Notes: generated from the sequence alone by a model not told the origin. Positions 16,468 to 25,674 are shown, counted from the first letter of the stretch. The stretch: 64,000 nucleotides of DNA from an uncultured Aquimarina sp. (GCA_947492105.1 CANLMN010000001.1:248001-312000); one strand, 5' to 3'. Program-made: numbers and translations.

Positions 16468-18327
16468 ATGAAAACAACAGTAAAACGGATTTTACGAAAA
16501 ACAATCCCTTTAGCTTTTCTAGCAATAAGCTATACAGGATGTGAAAAAAACGAACCCCAAGAAATAAACCATCCAGATACACTGGAGAATGCAACGGAGC
16601 AAACATTCGCTACTCAAGAATTAGCCTATCCAGATAGAATAGGAGCTGTAAAAGAAATCTCTTTTGACGGACAAAAGGTACAGGTTGAAGAAATAGACGG
16701 GGAATTCATTTTTGAAGGAGATATTATTCTAGACCATCGAACACATGATCACAAAGGTCAAAAAGGTGTTGGGAGGTCCTTACAACAATATCGATGGCCA
16801 AATAACACTGTATACTACAGTATCGATACCAATCTTCCTAACAAAGCACGAATAACAGATGCTATCGCACATTGGGAAAATAAAACAAGTCTAAGGTTTA
16901 TTCAGAGAACAAATCAGGCGGATTATATCCGTTTCAAAGTTGGTTCAGGCTGTTCTTCGAGAGTAGGACGCATTGGAGGTGTCCAAAACATTAACCTAGC
17001 AGGTGGGTGCTCTACAGGAAACACGATCCATGAGATCGGACATGCTATTGGATTATGGCATGAACAAAGCAGAGCAGATAGGGATCAATACATAACTATC
17101 AACTTCAACAACATCCAATCCGGTAAATCGCATAACTTCCAAACCTATACACAGCGAGGCACTGATGGCAAAGAATACACCTCCACTCTTGATTTTGGCA
17201 GCATCATGCTCTACAGTTCTTTTGCTTTTTCTAAGAATGGACAGCCAACTATCACCAAAAAAAGTGGAAGTACTTATTCTGTGCAGCGTAATGCACTATC
17301 CGCAGCAGATATTGCAGGGATAAATCTAATGTATCCGCCCATAGTACGTGTAGAGCCATGGATTAACAACTACGCCTATGATTCTGGAGGATGGCGCGTT
17401 GACAAACATGAGCGAAGAGTGGGAGATGTCAATGGAGACGGAAAAGCAGATATCATCGGATTTGGAAGTAATCACACTTATGTATCATTATCAACTGGTA
17501 CAAGCTTTGCTCCCCCAAAAATATGGATTAGTAACTATGCACAAAATGCAGGAGGATGGCGTGTAGACAAACATGTACGCAGAGTTGCCGATGTCAATGG
17601 AGATGGAAAAGATGATATTATTGGCTTTGGAAATGATTACACCTATGTTTCACTATCTACTGGATCTAGTTTTGCAGCTCCGAAAAAATGGATCAAAAGT
17701 TTTGCGTACAATTCTGGAGGATGGCGTGTCAACAAGCATGAGCGAACCGTAGCAGATGTCAATGGAGATGGAAAAGCAGACATTATAGGGTTTGGAAACA
17801 AGTACACCTATGTTTCATTATCTACCGGATCTAGCTTTGCAGCTCCCAAAACTTGGATCTCTAACTACGCTTACGACTCTGGCGGATGGCGTGTCAACAA
17901 ACACGTACGTAGAGTAGCCGATGTCAATGGAGATGGAAAAGCGGATGTTATTGGATTTGGCGGTAATTACACCTATGTATCCTTATCTACTGGATCTAGC
18001 TTTGGCACTCCCAAAAGATGGGTCACAAACTATGCATATAATTCTGGAGGATGGCGCGTTGACAAGCATGAACGAGCCGTAGCAGATGTCAATGGAGATG
18101 GCAAGGCTGATGTTATTGGATTCGGACAAACCTATACTTATGTATCCTTATCTACCGGATCTGGTTTCAGTACTCCACAGAGGTGGATCAAAAATTATGC
18201 GTACAATTCTGGATCATGGCGTGTAAACAAAAATGTACGAAGAGCAGGTGATGTCAATGGGGATGGAAAAGCGGATGTCGTTGGATTTGCCAACAAAAGT
18301 GTTTTTATCTCCAGATCAGACTTGTAA
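16468..18327 (+). CDS. Astacin-family (M12A) metalloprotease lipoprotein with six VCBS/FG-GAP-like repeats
   Basis: A 619-residue exported zinc endopeptidase. The N-terminus is basic and hydrophobic with a lipobox SYTGC near residue 28, so it is probably an outer-membrane or surface lipoprotein. A pro-region runs to about residue 100. The astacin domain (about 105-290) has the full zinc signature HEIGHAIGLWHEQSR starting at H188, and the Met-turn segment SIMLYS. From residue 298 there are six repeats of exactly 55 residues, each with SGGWRV, DVNGDGKAD and YVSLSTGSSF. These resemble calcium-binding FG-GAP/VCBS blades. There is no T9SS domain. It is divergent from a second metalloprotease-like gene. 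Confidence 0.9.
   Translation: MKTTVKRILRKTIPLAFLAISYTGCEKNEPQEINHPDTLENATEQTFATQELAYPDRIGAVKEISFDGQKVQVEEIDGEFIFEGDIILDHRTHDHKGQKGVGRSLQQYRWPNNTVYYSIDTNLPNKARITDAIAHWENKTSLRFIQRTNQADYIRFKVGSGCSSRVGRIGGVQNINLAGGCSTGNTIHEIGHAIGLWHEQSRADRDQYITINFNNIQSGKSHNFQTYTQRGTDGKEYTSTLDFGSIMLYSSFAFSKNGQPTITKKSGSTYSVQRNALSAADIAGINLMYPPIVRVEPWINNYAYDSGGWRVDKHERRVGDVNGDGKADIIGFGSNHTYVSLSTGTSFAPPKIWISNYAQNAGGWRVDKHVRRVADVNGDGKDDIIGFGNDYTYVSLSTGSSFAAPKKWIKSFAYNSGGWRVNKHERTVADVNGDGKADIIGFGNKYTYVSLSTGSSFAAPKTWISNYAYDSGGWRVNKHVRRVADVNGDGKADVIGFGGNYTYVSLSTGSSFGTPKRWVTNYAYNSGGWRVDKHERAVADVNGDGKADVIGFGQTYTYVSLSTGSGFSTPQRWIKNYAYNSGSWRVNKNVRRAGDVNGDGKADVVGFANKSVFISRSDL
17359..18327 (+). repeat. Six tandem 165-bp coding repeats
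   Basis: Tandem units start with TGG at 17359, 17524, 17689, 17854, 18019 and 18184, exactly 165 bp apart with no indels. They encode the 55-residue blades of the astacin lipoprotein. Long identical runs at DNA level suggest recent duplication or gene conversion. Confidence 0.95.
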
Positions 18328-18350
18328 TTCACAGTAATCATACCATATAC

Positions 18351-18509
18351 AATTTAGGTATATAAATTCATCTTAATGACACTCTTTTTTTTTATATAAA
18401 AATACCGTGAGTCTACTACATAGCCTTGGCTATGAAAATATATGAACAAGGCATTTAAATGGAAAAAGAACAAGGGGATATGTGACATTACATAGCTAAT
18501 TTGGTATTA
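18351..18509 (+). repeat. Intergenic repeat family B, copy 2
   Basis: Full copy: CAATTTAGGTATATAAATTC at the left, a central CATAGCCTTGGCTATG hairpin, and TAGCTAATTTGGTATT at the right. It touches a family A copy directly to its right. Confidence 0.85.
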
Positions 18510-18667
18510 ATACCATTTATCCTTTTGAATTTACTGGTATAATTTTTTTACCTCAGTTTTAGTATAAAAACAAACCGCAACTATAACTATGCATGATGTT
18601 TATACTGAAGTAGAAACAAAAAGATCTTAATTTTCTTTCTGATAAATTCAGACAACAAATGGTATAA
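18510..18667 (+). repeat. Intergenic repeat family A, copy 1
   Basis: Starts with TACCATTTATCC and ends with ACAACAAATGGTATAAA, imperfect inverted ends. The central part has the AAACCGCAACTATAACTATG segment. Confidence 0.85.
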
Positions 18668-18698
18668 ACAACAAACACTATTTTTTTTTGAATAAAAT

Positions 18699-18736
18699 AA
18701 AAAGCTGTCCTTCTTTTTGGGCAGCTTTTTTGTTTG
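18699..18736 (+). terminator. Rho-independent terminator
   Basis: Stem AAAAAGCTGTCC / GGGCAGCTTTTT with one G-U pair and an 8-nt loop, then a T run. It lies directly before the tsaC promoter and insulates it from upstream transcription. Confidence 0.75.
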
Positions 18737-18746
18737 TAAAAACCCC

Positions 18747-18754
18747 TACCTTTG
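18747..18754 (+). promoter_or_regulatory. tsaC -7 box TACCTTTG
   Basis: TAnnTTTG element 24 bp before the ATG at 18779. A TTG inside this box opens the reading frame further upstream, but it cannot be the start if the box is the promoter. Confidence 0.65.
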
Positions 18755-18778
18755 CACCACCAAAAAATTCACATCAAG

Positions 18779-19366
18779 ATGGCAAAAGACGTAATTACTG
18801 AAGAAGCCTATGAAAAACTTACAGAAGCGCTTCATGTCCTAAAAAAAGGAGGAATTATACTATACCCCACTGATACTGTTTGGGGAATTGGCTGTGATGC
18901 CACCAATGCAGAGGCTGTCGACAAAATCTATGCTCTCAAAAAACGAGTCGAAAGTAAATCAATGATTTCTTTGGTCAATGATTTCCGAATGTTGCAACAA
19001 CATATAGAAGAGATCCCAGAAGTAGCATATGATATCCTCAAATATGCCAAAAAACCGACTACGATCATTTATGACAGACCGCTTCGAGTAGCAGAAAACC
19101 TTATTACAGCTGACAATACACTAGCAATTCGAGTAGTCAGAGAGCCTTTTTGTAGTAAATTGATACGCAAACTAAAAAGACCATTGGTTTCTACCTCTGC
19201 AAACATTAGTGGACAACCAACCCCAAAAACTTTTGACGAAATCTCTAAAGCAATTTTGGAAGGTGTCGACTATATTGTAAATTTGCCGTTACAAAAAAAA
19301 GGTGTCAAACCATCTGCAATTATCAAGATCGGAGGAGATAGTACCGTCAAAATCATCAGACAATAG
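18779..19366 (+). CDS. tsaC: Threonylcarbamoyl-AMP synthase (YrdC/TsaC/Sua5)
   Basis: A 195-residue YrdC-domain protein that makes threonylcarbamoyl-AMP from threonine, bicarbonate and ATP. This is the first step of the t6A37 modification of ANN-decoding tRNAs, in the cytoplasm. Typical family segments are GGIILYPTDTVWGIGCDA near residues 22-40, KKRVESKSMI, LAIRVV and PLVSTSANISGQPTP. It is a single-domain form without the C-terminal Sua5 domain. The start at 18779 is chosen because the longer TTG frame begins inside the promoter. It appears to be a separate transcription unit. Confidence 0.93.
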   Translation: MAKDVITEEAYEKLTEALHVLKKGGIILYPTDTVWGIGCDATNAEAVDKIYALKKRVESKSMISLVNDFRMLQQHIEEIPEVAYDILKYAKKPTTIIYDRPLRVAENLITADNTLAIRVVREPFCSKLIRKLKRPLVSTSANISGQPTPKTFDEISKAILEGVDYIVNLPLQKKGVKPSAIIKIGGDSTVKIIRQ

Positions 19367-19491
19367 ATATAGTTCTAGAAAAGAATACCTTTTTGGTACT
19401 CCAAACGAGTATCAAAAAGAATCGAATCCGAAGAATTTAGCTAACAGTTTTGGGTAATCCTATACCTCCTCAAAATTAAGTTCCATTAGTA

Positions 19492-20916
19492 ATGCAAACT
19501 AAAAATTATAAAGAAGCCTTATCAAATCCTATCTTTGAAGTACTATCAACCGCTTCTACCAATTTGAAGCTTGACAGCTATGTTATTGGTGGTTTTGTGA
19601 GGGATTATATACTACAACGTGGTGATGCCAAAGATATTGATATCGTTACTATAGGTAGTGGTATTGCGCTTGCTAGAGAAGTCGCAAATTTATTACCAAA
19701 TAAACCGAAGATACAAGTTTTCAAAACCTATGGCACCGCGATGCTACGTCACCATGATATCGAAATCGAATTTGTTGGAGCGCGTAGAGAATCCTATCAA
19801 GAAGATAGTCGTAACCCCATCGTAGAAAATGGCTCCTTGGAAGATGATCAGAATCGACGAGATTTTACAATAAATGCGCTTGCTCTAAGTCTCAACAAAA
19901 CATCGTATGGTGATTTGCTAGATCCTTTTGCAGGTTGTGAGGATTTGAGCGCAAAGATTATCCGTACACCATTGGATCCAAATATCACCTATTCTGATGA
20001 TCCGCTCCGAATGATGCGAGCTATTCGATTTGCCACGCAATTAAACTTCAAAATAGCCAAACCCTCACTTGATGCTGTCAAAAAGAACAAGGATCGAATC
20101 AAAATCATCACCAAAGAACGAATTGTGACAGAATTACACAAGATTATGGCGAGTGATCACCCTTCGGTAGGTTTTGTTTTGTTAGAAAAAACTGGATTAC
20201 TAAGCTATATCCTACCTGAATTAACAGCGCTCAAAGGTATTGATGAAAAAGAAGGGCAACGACACAAAGATAATTTCTATCACACCCTAGAGGTCGTTGA
20301 TAATATTTGCCAAAACACCGATGACCTATGGCTTCGATGGGCAGCACTACTCCATGATATTGGCAAGGCACCGACCAAACGTTTTCACAAAAAAAATGGA
20401 TGGACCTTTCATGGACATGAGTTCGTGGGTGCCAAAATGGTCTACAAACTTTTTAAACGTCTCAAAATGCCTCTGAACGATAAAATGAAATTTGTTCAGA
20501 AAATGGTTTTGATGAGCTCTCGTCCCATCGTCATCGCTACAGATGTTACGGACTCTGCAGTACGCAGATTGATTTTTGATGCTGGCGATCATATCGAGTC
20601 TTTAATGACTCTTTGCGAAGCTGATATTACGACAAAGAACCCTAAACGTTTCAAAAAATATCACAACAACTTCAAACTAGTTCGTCAAAAAATTGTAGAA
20701 GTCGAAGAACGTGATCACGTGCGCAATTTTCAACCTCCGGTTACTGGAGAAGAAATAATGCAAACGTTTAACCTGAAACCCTCTAGAGAAATTGGAGTTA
20801 TCAAAGAAACGATTAAAGAAGCTATATTAGAAGGTGAAATTCCTAATGAACATGAAGCAGCCTTTGCCTTAATGCTAAAAAAAGGAAAAGAACTTGGCCT
20901 AGAAGCAATTAATTGA
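19492..20916 (+). CDS. cca: CCA tRNA nucleotidyltransferase with HD domain
   Basis: A 474-residue class II nucleotidyltransferase that adds or repairs the 3' CCA end of tRNAs. The N-terminal catalytic head has GGFVRD at 33-38 and the metal-binding DID at 48-50, followed by RRDFTINAL and the ERxxxE-type [10 protein letters not shown] segment. The RNA-binding neck and body follow. An HD domain ([16 protein letters not shown] near 282-297) adds a phosphohydrolase-type fold. Poly(A) polymerase and CCA-adding enzymes share this architecture; in Bacteroidota a single such gene normally serves as the CCA enzyme. It follows tsaC on the same strand with a 125 bp gap, so tRNA maturation genes are side by side. 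Confidence 0.92.
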   Translation: MQTKNYKEALSNPIFEVLSTASTNLKLDSYVIGGFVRDYILQRGDAKDIDIVTIGSGIALAREVANLLPNKPKIQVFKTYGTAMLRHHDIEIEFVGARRESYQEDSRNPIVENGSLEDDQNRRDFTINALALSLNKTSYGDLLDPFAGCEDLSAKIIRTPLDPNITYSDDPLRMMRAIRFATQLNFKIAKPSLDAVKKNKDRIKIITKERIVTELHKIMASDHPSVGFVLLEKTGLLSYILPELTALKGIDEKEGQRHKDNFYHTLEVVDNICQNTDDLWLRWAALLHDIGKAPTKRFHKKNGWTFHGHEFVGAKMVYKLFKRLKMPLNDKMKFVQKMVLMSSRPIVIATDVTDSAVRRLIFDAGDHIESLMTLCEADITTKNPKRFKKYHNNFKLVRQKIVEVEERDHVRNFQPPVTGEEIMQTFNLKPSREIGVIKETIKEAILEGEIPNEHEAAFALMLKKGKELGLEAIN

Positions 20917-21005
20917 TGTCAAATAATATACATCAATAACTCATTTGACCTGTAAGGCTTATTTTATATCTTTAATTCTATAATCCCACTAAAAAAACAT
21001 CGGTA

Positions 21006-22058
21006 GTGCAAAAGTTTTTCAAGCCCTTAGTCATCACCTCTATTATACTTATTTACCTCATCATTATTGCTGGTGCGGTAGTGCGTATGACTGGCTCAGG
21101 AATGGGATGTCCAGACTGGCCCAAGTGCTTTGGATACCTTATCCCTCCTACAGATGAGACTCAATTGATTTGGCAACCAAATCATGACTACAAAAAAGGA
21201 ATTATTATCATTGTCAACGAAGAATTACGTATTGCTCCCACTACCTTTATTTCTGGAACATCTTATAGCGACAATAACTGGGAACCCTATACAGAACATG
21301 ACTATGCCCTTTTTAATCCCTGGCACACATGGATCGAATACATCAATCGGCTTGTAACAGTCATTTCTGGATTCCCCATCTTAATTATGACCTTTTTTTC
21401 TTTTTGGTATTGGAAAAAAAACAAAAAAATTACCTTGTTGGCTATTGCGACAGTATTTGCTATGGGTTTTGAAGCCTATTTGGGAAAAACAGTGGTAGAC
21501 ACCAACTTACTTCCGCTCAAAATTACAATTCATCTCCTCATGGCCTTTGTGATAGCTTGCATTCTATTATACCTCCTATTTCTACTCAAAGACGATCGAA
21601 AAAAAATTGAAACAAGCTCTCAATTCAAGCAAATGCTAGTTTTGGCGTTAATCCTTTCTGCCATACAAATTATTATGGGAACTCAAGTACGACAATATGT
21701 AGATGAACAAATAAAATTATTAGGCAGTGAATCCAAACATCTTTGGTTATTGGCGCCAACGCTTTTGTTCTATGCACATCGCTCTTTTTCTATTTCGGTA
21801 TTTTTGGTCAATGCGTACTTAGCGTATATAAGTCACAAATCAAACTATCCGTTTAGACTGATACGCACAATGCTTGCATTAATTCTTGCAGAAATATTAA
21901 CCGGTATCCTCATTTATTATTTTGATTTTCCTTTTTTGACTCAACCTATCCATTTGGTCCTTGCGGCTATGCTGTTTGGTGTTCAATTTTATCTTTGCTT
22001 ACAAGTTTTTTTTACACCCAAAAAACCAACCAAAATTCCTGAAACACGCACGGTTTGA
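21006..22058 (+). CDS. ctaA: Heme A synthase (COX15/CtaA family)
   Basis: A 350-residue integral membrane protein of the COX15/CtaA family. It oxidises the C8 methyl group of heme O to make heme A for aa3-type cytochrome oxidase. It has about eight hydrophobic helices. The family hallmark GAVVRMTGSGMGCPDWPKC is near residues 22-40, EYINRL near 115, and the heme-ligand His in TIHLLMAF and HRSFSISV and near the C-terminus (PIHLVLA). Start is GTG at 21006 with no earlier ATG. A loop of 50 residues after the Cys motif is common in Bacteroidota homologues. No ctaB is adjacent. Confidence 0.92.
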   Translation: MQKFFKPLVITSIILIYLIIIAGAVVRMTGSGMGCPDWPKCFGYLIPPTDETQLIWQPNHDYKKGIIIIVNEELRIAPTTFISGTSYSDNNWEPYTEHDYALFNPWHTWIEYINRLVTVISGFPILIMTFFSFWYWKKNKKITLLAIATVFAMGFEAYLGKTVVDTNLLPLKITIHLLMAFVIACILLYLLFLLKDDRKKIETSSQFKQMLVLALILSAIQIIMGTQVRQYVDEQIKLLGSESKHLWLLAPTLLFYAHRSFSISVFLVNAYLAYISHKSNYPFRLIRTMLALILAEILTGILIYYFDFPFLTQPIHLVLAAMLFGVQFYLCLQVFFTPKKPTKIPETRTV

Positions 22059-22105
22059 TTGAAAAAACACAAAAATCAAAACCAAAATTAATGAATGAAA
22101 AATCG

Positions 22106-22113
22106 TATCTTTG
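22106..22113 (+). promoter_or_regulatory. Flavobacterial -7 box TATCTTTG
   Basis: Perfect TAnnTTTG element 22 bp before the ATG at 22136. It implies a leader of about 15 nt. Confidence 0.75.
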
Positions 22114-22135
22114 ACCTCCTATAATTTACAAATTT

Positions 22136-22648
22136 ATGATTTATCGTTTTAGAGTTATTTTGGATACAGAAGAAGATGTATTTCGTGATTTAGAAATCGA
22201 AAAAACAGCCACTTTTGAAGATCTTCATAATATAATTACTCAAGGTTTTGGTTTTGATGGTGGCGAAATGGCTTCTTTCTACCTCAGTGATGACACCTGG
22301 GATCAAGGAGAAGAAATTTGCTTATTTGACATGGGGGATTCTGACGAACCTATCAAGCTTATGCAAGAAACACGACTAGAAAGTTTGGTCACAGAATACA
22401 CTCCGAGATTGATTTATATCTATGATTTTTTGAGCATGTGGACTTTTATGGTAGAACTTGCTGAGATTGCAGAATATGAGCCTGGCGTTGATTACCCAAA
22501 TGTAATGTTTGCTCATGGTCAACTACCTGATAGTCCTCCAGAAAAATCATTTGAAGGAGAAGCATTAGATAATGACGAGGAATCTGGCGATAGTTTTGTA
22601 GATCTGGATGATTATGATGACTTAGGCTTTAATGAAAACTGGAACTAA
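22136..22648 (+). CDS. PRiA4_ORF3-family protein (pRiA4b ORF-3-like)
   Basis: A 170-residue cytoplasmic protein. It begins MIYRFRVILDT and continues with FEDLHNIITQGFGF, FYLSDDTWD and FLSMWTFMVEL, the conserved pattern of the pRiA4b ORF-3 / IS1096 TnpR-like family, which is common in Bacteroidota. The C-terminal 40 residues are strongly acidic (DNDEESGDS, DLDDYDD). The biochemical role of the family is not settled; despite the old name it need not be linked to plasmids or transposons. It is followed by a nucleoid-associated gene after 70 bp on the same strand. Confidence 0.85.
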   Translation: MIYRFRVILDTEEDVFRDLEIEKTATFEDLHNIITQGFGFDGGEMASFYLSDDTWDQGEEICLFDMGDSDEPIKLMQETRLESLVTEYTPRLIYIYDFLSMWTFMVELAEIAEYEPGVDYPNVMFAHGQLPDSPPEKSFEGEALDNDEESGDSFVDLDDYDDLGFNENWN

Positions 22649-22718
22649 CCAAAACAACCAATCTTACTCAGATTAATTTCTAAAAAAAATCTGATTTCTT
22701 AATGCTCAATTGCTATTT

Positions 22719-23777
22719 ATGATCAACTTATACAATACACAAATAGATGCCGTTTCTGTACATGAGGTAGGGAACAAAAGTCGAAATGAAAATCTCGTCC
22801 TATCGGCTAATCCTCATAGCACTGATGATGAACTCAGAGCACTACTCAAAGAATTTTTCTTTAAACCCTTTCGAGAAAAAGAAGAAAATTATTATCAGTT
22901 TAGTAATGATGCGGATATAGAATTCAATCCTCTATATAGCATTGCCGCTACTATTTTTGAAGACCCAACGACAATCCATGAACAGTCCAAAAAAATAGGC
23001 TCTTTGCTTTATGATCAGTCGCAACACCCCCACATCAAAAGCGGTGAATTATATATCACCTATCTAGAAAACGTCCTGATAGATAATGAAAAAGTAGCTG
23101 CTATAGGGATTTTTAAATCAGAATTAAAATACGATTACTTGCAACTAGAACAACAAGATCAAGATCTCAAAATGCACCTAAAACAAGGGATCAACCTTAC
23201 CAAACTGGATAAGGGATGTTTGATTTTTGACGTTCAAAAAGAAGAGGGCTATAAAATCTTATCGGTAGACGCAAATAAATACGACACCAAATATTGGTTA
23301 GAACATTTTCTTGGAGTCATCCCGTTTGCGGATTCTAATTTTCATACCAAAAAATACTTGAAATTCTGCCAGGATTTTGCAAAAGAAGTGGTTTTGCCAG
23401 CAGAGGATAAGAAAGAAGAAGTCATGTTCATGAATCGTTCTGTGAATTATTTTGCCAAAAATGATGACTTTGAAGAAAGTAATTTCCTGAATGAAGTGGT
23501 AAGTAACCCAGAACTCATTCCTGAATTCAAAAACTATAAAATAGAGAAGGCTCCAAAATATCAAATAGAAGATTTGACGAACTTTCCTATTGCTAATACC
23601 GCAGTAACCGCAGCTCGCAAGAAAATAAAAAATACGATTAATCTAGATACGAATATCCAAATCAAAATGGATTTTATCAATCCAGAATCAGCAGAAAAGT
23701 TTGTAGAAAAAGGATGGGATGAAGAAAAACAAATGTACTATTACTTGGTATATTTCAACAAAGAACAAAAGACATAA
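22719..23777 (+). CDS. Nucleoid-associated protein, NdpA/NA37 family
   Basis: A 352-residue protein of the 37-kDa nucleoid-associated family (NdpA/YejK). It binds DNA and belongs to the nucleoid. Recognisable parts are the N-terminal INLYNTQIDAVSVHEVGNKS, LYDQSQHPHIKSGELYI near 95-112, and the central AAIGIFKSE. The reading frame opens at a TTG at 22710, but the ATG at 22719 fits the family start better. It lacks signal or membrane segments. It lies downstream of the PRiA4_ORF3 gene and may be cotranscribed. A hairpin follows the stop. Confidence 0.8.
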   Translation: MINLYNTQIDAVSVHEVGNKSRNENLVLSANPHSTDDELRALLKEFFFKPFREKEENYYQFSNDADIEFNPLYSIAATIFEDPTTIHEQSKKIGSLLYDQSQHPHIKSGELYITYLENVLIDNEKVAAIGIFKSELKYDYLQLEQQDQDLKMHLKQGINLTKLDKGCLIFDVQKEEGYKILSVDANKYDTKYWLEHFLGVIPFADSNFHTKKYLKFCQDFAKEVVLPAEDKKEEVMFMNRSVNYFAKNDDFEESNFLNEVVSNPELIPEFKNYKIEKAPKYQIEDLTNFPIANTAVTAARKKIKNTINLDTNIQIKMDFINPESAEKFVEKGWDEEKQMYYYLVYFNKEQKT

Positions 23778-23799
23778 AAAACACTCTTTATCTCTTGAA

Positions 23800-23857
23800 G
23801 TGATTTAAACTTTTTGGATACTTGTAAGAAACAGTATGTTCAAAAAGTTTGAATCAC
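23800..23857 (+). terminator. Hairpin after the NdpA-like gene
   Basis: 19-bp arms (GTGATTTAAACTTTTTG and its near-complement) around a 20-nt loop, with one or two mismatches. There is no T run after it, so termination is plausible but not typical. Confidence 0.45.
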
Positions 23858-24091
23858 CTCTTTCTACTAAAAGTTGATTCTAATCTAATCCACCTAGACA
23901 AAAAAGATCAACTAAAATACATACCAAAGTATGTGCCTAATGGCACATATACCTTGTCTTCTCCCTCTCGCATTTTGTAAAAAAACAAACAACACATGAG
24001 CTAGAGCAAACTCCTCCTCTTCTCCAATATACAAAGGCGTGGAGCGCATCACGTTGACGTAGTTTATTGTAAAAATAATTGTTGGTTAATA

Positions 24092-24256
24092 ATACCATTT
24101 ATCCTTTGAATTTACTGGGGATAAAATTTTCTTTTTTCGCCTCAACTTCAGCATAAAAATAAACCACAACTACGGCTATGCTTGATGCTTCTGCTGAAGC
24201 TAAAACAAAAAAATCTTAATTTTTCTTTCCGGTAAATTCTAATAACAAATGGTATA
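24092..24256 (+). repeat. Intergenic repeat family A, copy 2
   Basis: Inverted ends TACCATTTATCC and CAAATGGTATAA; the middle has CTACGGCTATGCTTGATG. About 165 bp. Confidence 0.85.
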
Positions 24257-24311
24257 ATTTGTTGCTTTTTCTATTATTTTCACTAAAAAATTGGTCAAAC
24301 AAACACCCTAT

Positions 24312-24325
24312 GTAACCATTGTTAC
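24312..24325. promoter_or_regulatory. Candidate Crp/Fnr operator GTAAC-CATT-GTTAC
   Basis: Perfect 5-bp dyad with a 4-bp spacer, the geometry expected for Crp/Fnr proteins. It is about 300 bp upstream of the DUF983-Crp/Fnr gene pair. The same dyad is at 38341 and 42906. Confidence 0.55.
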
Positions 24326-24353
24326 TGAGTACACTTTTTAATTCTCTTAATTT

Positions 24354-24530
24354 TATACCAGCATAAAATCATTTATTATTTGAAATTGCTGGAACAATCA
24401 CCTTTTTTCTTTCTATTTCAGGACAAAAACAAACTGTAGTAGCCATAACTACGCTTTAGTTTTCTCCGTTATTTGAAGAAAAAGCGTTACTTTAAAGATA
24501 TAATGCCTTAAAAATCAAATAAAATAGTCA
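24354..24530 (+). repeat. Diverged intergenic repeat, family A/C-like
   Basis: Begins ATACCAGC, contains TTGAAATTGCTGG, a TTTCAGGACAAAAACAAAC segment and ATAACTACGCTTTAG, and ends imprecisely. Related to families A and C but clearly diverged. Confidence 0.5.
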
Positions 24531-24628
24531 ATTACGTGATTTTTTGGGAATATTTATCAGAAAAAACACACCATATGATCAAAGCATAATTTTAGAGTCA
24601 AAAAAGAAGCACACAAAACCTAATTAAA

Positions 24629-25048
24629 ATGTTTAAAGGAACAAAGCTATATAGTATTTTGAAAATGAAATGCCCTCGTTGCCAAGAAGGAGATTTTTTT
24701 GAAAGTCCACCGTACACGCTTTCCAAAATGGGTCAAGTAAAAAAACAGTGTGAAAAATGTAATCAGAAATACGAAATTGAAACAGGTTTCTATCAAGGTT
24801 CATATTATGTCTCTTATGCATTAGGCGTAGCATTATTTATCACTGTGGTTGTCTTTAATTTTCTTTTTAGAGAAAAAGTTTCCCCTATTTTCTTGATGTC
24901 TTCTTTTGTTCTAAGTTTACTAATTTTAGTACCTGTATTGTATCCGCTCTCTAAAATTATTTGGGCAAACCTTTTTATTACATACGACAAAGACCTTTTT
25001 TTAAACAATTTAACAAATTTGCAAAATGGTTCAGGAATTAAAAAATAG
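24629..25048 (+). CDS. DUF983 zinc-ribbon membrane protein
   Basis: A 139-residue protein with two N-terminal CxxC pairs (CPRCQEGDFF at 14-23 and CEKCNQKYE near 40) that probably bind zinc, followed by GFYQGSYYVSYA and two hydrophobic helices. This is the DUF983 family, frequent in Bacteroidota; its function is not established. The 3' end overlaps the next gene by 23 bp, so translation of the two is likely coupled. This places DUF983 under the same control as a Crp/Fnr regulator. Confidence 0.85.
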   Translation: MFKGTKLYSILKMKCPRCQEGDFFESPPYTLSKMGQVKKQCEKCNQKYEIETGFYQGSYYVSYALGVALFITVVVFNFLFREKVSPIFLMSSFVLSLLILVPVLYPLSKIIWANLFITYDKDLFLNNLTNLQNGSGIKK

Positions 25049-25658
25049 CTACGGACATTTATTTGAGGATGCTCTTATTAATGATATACTACAGGTTGGC
25101 ACATACAAAGAAGTACCTGCAGGGTTTACGCTAATGGAGATCGGTGCTTATATAAAAGGAATGCCTTTGCTTGTATCCGGGGCTATTAAAATTCTGAGAG
25201 AAGACAAAAATGGAGACGAGCTCCTCTTATACTATTTAGAAAAAGGAGAAACATGTTCTATGACAATGACTTGTTGCTTGGGACAAACCAAAAGTGAAAT
25301 TAGGGCTATTGCAGAAATAGACACAAAACTTATCATAGTCCCCATACAAAAAATGGAAACCTGGACAGCTATATACAAATCTTGGAGAAACTTTGTGTTT
25401 GAGAGTTACCATAATCGATTAAATGAAATGCTACATACTGTGGATAGTATCGCCTTTAACAATATGGACGAACGACTTCTCAAGTATCTCAAGGAAAAAG
25501 CTCGGATAAATAATGACAAGACGATTCGTAACACACATCAAGAAATTGCTTATGAATTGCATAGCTCGAGAGTTGTGATCTCCAGATTACTCAAAAAATT
25601 AGAAAATATTGGTCGCATTGAGCTTCACAGAAATTATATTAAAATTATTAATTTGTAA
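25026..25658 (+). CDS. Crp/Fnr-family transcriptional regulator 1
   Basis: A 210-residue regulator with an N-terminal cyclic-nucleotide-binding-type beta-barrel (GAYIKGMPLLVSGAIKI, then LEKGETCSMTMTCCLG) and a C-terminal winged helix (THQEIAYELHSSRVVISRLLKKLE near 168-191). There is no N-terminal Fe-S cysteine cluster as in Fnr. Cys residues in GETC and TCC lie in the sensor barrel and could be redox-sensitive. It is a paralogue of the regulator at 41144-41785, with matching barrel and helix motifs. It overlaps the DUF983 gene and precedes a SulP permease. A GTAAC-N4-GTTAC dyad lies upstream of the operon. Confidence 0.9.
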   Translation: MVQELKNSYGHLFEDALINDILQVGTYKEVPAGFTLMEIGAYIKGMPLLVSGAIKILREDKNGDELLLYYLEKGETCSMTMTCCLGQTKSEIRAIAEIDTKLIIVPIQKMETWTAIYKSWRNFVFESYHNRLNEMLHTVDSIAFNNMDERLLKYLKEKARINNDKTIRNTHQEIAYELHSSRVVISRLLKKLENIGRIELHRNYIKIINL

Positions 25659-25674
25659 CCTTACCCAACTACTT

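Larger units (their letters stand above)
23858..24628. other. Repeat-rich intergenic region upstream of DUF983 and Crp/Fnr
   Basis: No gene is visible. It contains a full family A repeat (24092-24256), a Crp/Fnr-type dyad (24312-24325) and a diverged repeat (about 24354-24530). Any promoter for the DUF983 operon must be here. Confidence 0.55.

Noticed and set aside
17359-18327. CRISPR array or satellite, because of regular spacing
   Set aside because: The 165-bp units are in frame and encode protein blades, with no short repeats and unique spacers.
18752-18778. TTG at 18752 as the tsaC start
   Set aside because: It lies inside the TACCTTTG promoter box; ATG at 18779 matches the family N-terminus.
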